DNA of 64,000 nucleotides from Streptococcus sp. F0442 (GTDB taxonomy: Bacteria > Bacillota > Bacilli > Lactobacillales > Streptococcaceae), in NCBI RefSeq assembly GCF_000314795.2, contig NZ_KB373314.1:331454-395453 (forward strand), in the 5' to 3' direction. This document shows positions 62,937-64,000 of this stretch, piece by piece (within the stretch, counting starts at the first letter, position 1; the number at the start of each line of letters is the position of its first letter). The position numbers and the translations under genes are program-made. The notes beneath the pieces are model-generated. The model was not told the origin of the DNA, ran no database searches, and saw only the letters and a program-made list of their open reading frames with translations.

Positions 62937-63997
62937 TAGTTTGCTCCTCCTTTTTTAGCTGAACGCATCGAAATCATTTTTTCAATAATGTAGTGAGCAC
63001 ATACGAAGAAGATGATAGAAGCTGTTACGATTTGAACAATTTCTTCCGGAATAGCCGCTGGCTTCATTCCGACACCACCAACTTGAAGAACTCCAAACAA
63101 GAAGGCCGCAAATGGAATACCAATAGGTGAATTCATAGCAAGAAGGGCTACTGCCATTCCGTTAAATCCAACGCTCATTGAGCTACCTTGGACATAAACA
63201 TTTGAGTAAGTACCCAATCCTTCTACAACCCCACCAATACCAGCTAGGGCTCCAGAAATGATCATTGAAAGGATGATAGTCCGTTTAGCAGACATCCCTG
63301 CATAATCCGCAGCATTCGGATTCAAACCTACGGCACGAATTTCAAATCCAAGGGTCGTTTTCTTCATTACAAACCAAATCACTACAACTGCAATAAGGGC
63401 AAAGAAAATACCGATATTCATTTGTGATTTGTTGGTCAATTCTCTCAACCATTGTGTTTGATAAACAGCATTCGCTCCAACATCAATACTCGAGTCTTTG
63501 TTCTTCATAATACTTGCTGGGAAGCTGTGAATGAGGGCATTCCCTGAGAAGAGAACAATATAGTTCATCATGATGGTGATGATGACTTCACTAGTACCGA
63601 GGTAAGCACGAAGGAAACCTGGAATCGATCCAACAAATCCTCCTGCAATAGCTGCCACTAAAACTGTCATCGGGATCATGACAACACGTGGTAAATCTGG
63701 GAAGGACAAAGCAAACCAAGTCGCCATAATCCATCCTGCAAAGGCTTGTCCTGGAAGGCCGACATTGAAGAAGCCGGCACGGCTAGCTACCGAGAATCCA
63801 AGGGCGATTAAGATAAGTGGCCCCATCGCACGAGAGATTTGTCCCAAACTTTTCACTGAGCCAAAGGCTTTATTGAAGAGAAGTTCGTATCCCCAAAGCG
63901 CGTCATAGCTAAAGATCCACATGATGATGGCCCCTAAGATCAAACCTAGAAAGACAGACACCAATGGAACAGCAATTTGTTTTACATTCTTATTCAT
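62936..63997 (-). CDS. Nucleoside ABC transporter permease (NupP type)
   Basis: A 353-residue permease, complete within the window (start ATG at 63997). It has about ten hydrophobic segments with the BPD_transp_2 motifs NVGLPGQAFAG and RAVGLNPNAADYAG, and GALAGIGGVVEGL. It pairs with the permease directly downstream. The ATPase and binding lipoprotein should lie just beyond the right edge. Nucleoside transport is inferred from the family. Confidence 0.87.
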   Translation of the reverse strand: MNKNVKQIAVPLVSVFLGLILGAIIMWIFSYDALWGYELLFNKAFGSVKSLGQISRAMGPLILIALGFSVASRAGFFNVGLPGQAFAGWIMATWFALSFPDLPRVVMIPMTVLVAAIAGGFVGSIPGFLRAYLGTSEVIITIMMNYIVLFSGNALIHSFPASIMKNKDSSIDVGANAVYQTQWLRELTNKSQMNIGIFFALIAVVVIWFVMKKTTLGFEIRAVGLNPNAADYAGMSAKRTIILSMIISGALAGIGGVVEGLGTYSNVYVQGSSMSVGFNGMAVALLAMNSPIGIPFAAFLFGVLQVGGVGMKPAAIPEEIVQIVTASIIFFVCAHYIIEKMISMRSAKKGGAN

Positions 63998-64000
63998 TTG

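Noticed and set aside
1-64000. CRISPR array, tRNA, rRNA or insertion sequence
   Set aside because: No regularly spaced repeats, no tRNA/rRNA-like sequence and no transposase gene were seen when reading the window.

Overview
The window is chromosomal DNA of a low-GC Gram-positive coccus, almost certainly a viridans-group Streptococcus (sanguinis/parasanguinis/mitis-like; the species cannot be fixed from this sequence alone). The basis is the gene content and order: fruR-fruK-fruA, rpsP-khpA-rimM-trmD, a MutX-type NUDIX, GlnPQ with two fused substrate-binding domains, DUF1149 next to degV, PepT, CPBP and MocR proteins, sortase-type surface proteins and typical streptococcal intergenic repeats. 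No prophage, insertion sequence, CRISPR array, tRNA or rRNA gene is seen.

Layout. 1-3.3 kb: end of a degV gene, a DUF1149 gene, then three unrecognised membrane-anchored proteins, two of which are paralogues with duplicated promoters. 3.35-7 kb: fructose PTS operon fruRKA with a perfect cre match and a strong promoter. 7.2-9.5 kb: a large SEC10/PgrA-type surface protein whose sorting motif is degenerate. 9.65-9.93 kb: first copy of a structured dispersed element. 9.9-12.2 kb: rpsP-khpA-mazG-like-rimM-trmD translation cluster. 12.2-18.2 kb: HAD, YkgJ, tandem lipoproteins, lepA and a GNAT. 18.4-21.2 kb (+): XRE/S24 regulator, Cof-type HAD, pepT.

21.2-25.85 kb: pyr operon with a PyrR-binding attenuator, pyrR and pyrB, followed by a CarA-like and a CarB-like gene. 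Both are open, but the first has lost its glutaminase triad and the second is half length with a changed ATP-grasp site. This is the most unusual coding locus here. 25.9-33.1 kb: small metabolic and repair genes (Pr6Pr, PhnA, HAD, thioesterase, mutX, oxidoreductase, GNAT, uvrB). 33.5-37.6 kb: AT-rich ABC transporter with a divergent two-component system, a bacteriocin/antibiotic-sensing type layout without a visible peptide gene. 38.8-41.9 kb: glnPQ behind an attenuator-like leader, then the second copy of the structured element.

42.2-45.7 and 56.3-59.8 kb: two heterodimeric ABC exporters, each with one catalytically degenerate NBD. Between them lie an MFS transporter, asnS, a secreted protein with twin C-terminal motifs, an aspartate-type aminotransferase, a leaderless marR, yaaA, DUF1836, hemolysin III and a MocR regulator lacking the PLP lysine. 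59.8-64 kb: YjbR/MmcQ, cutC, a YpmS-like protein and two nucleoside ABC permeases whose ATPase lies beyond the window.

Two repeat families stand out. A ~255-bp element (two copies) folds into several helices supported by compensatory changes. A ~175-bp element with imperfect terminal inverted repeats occurs three times.
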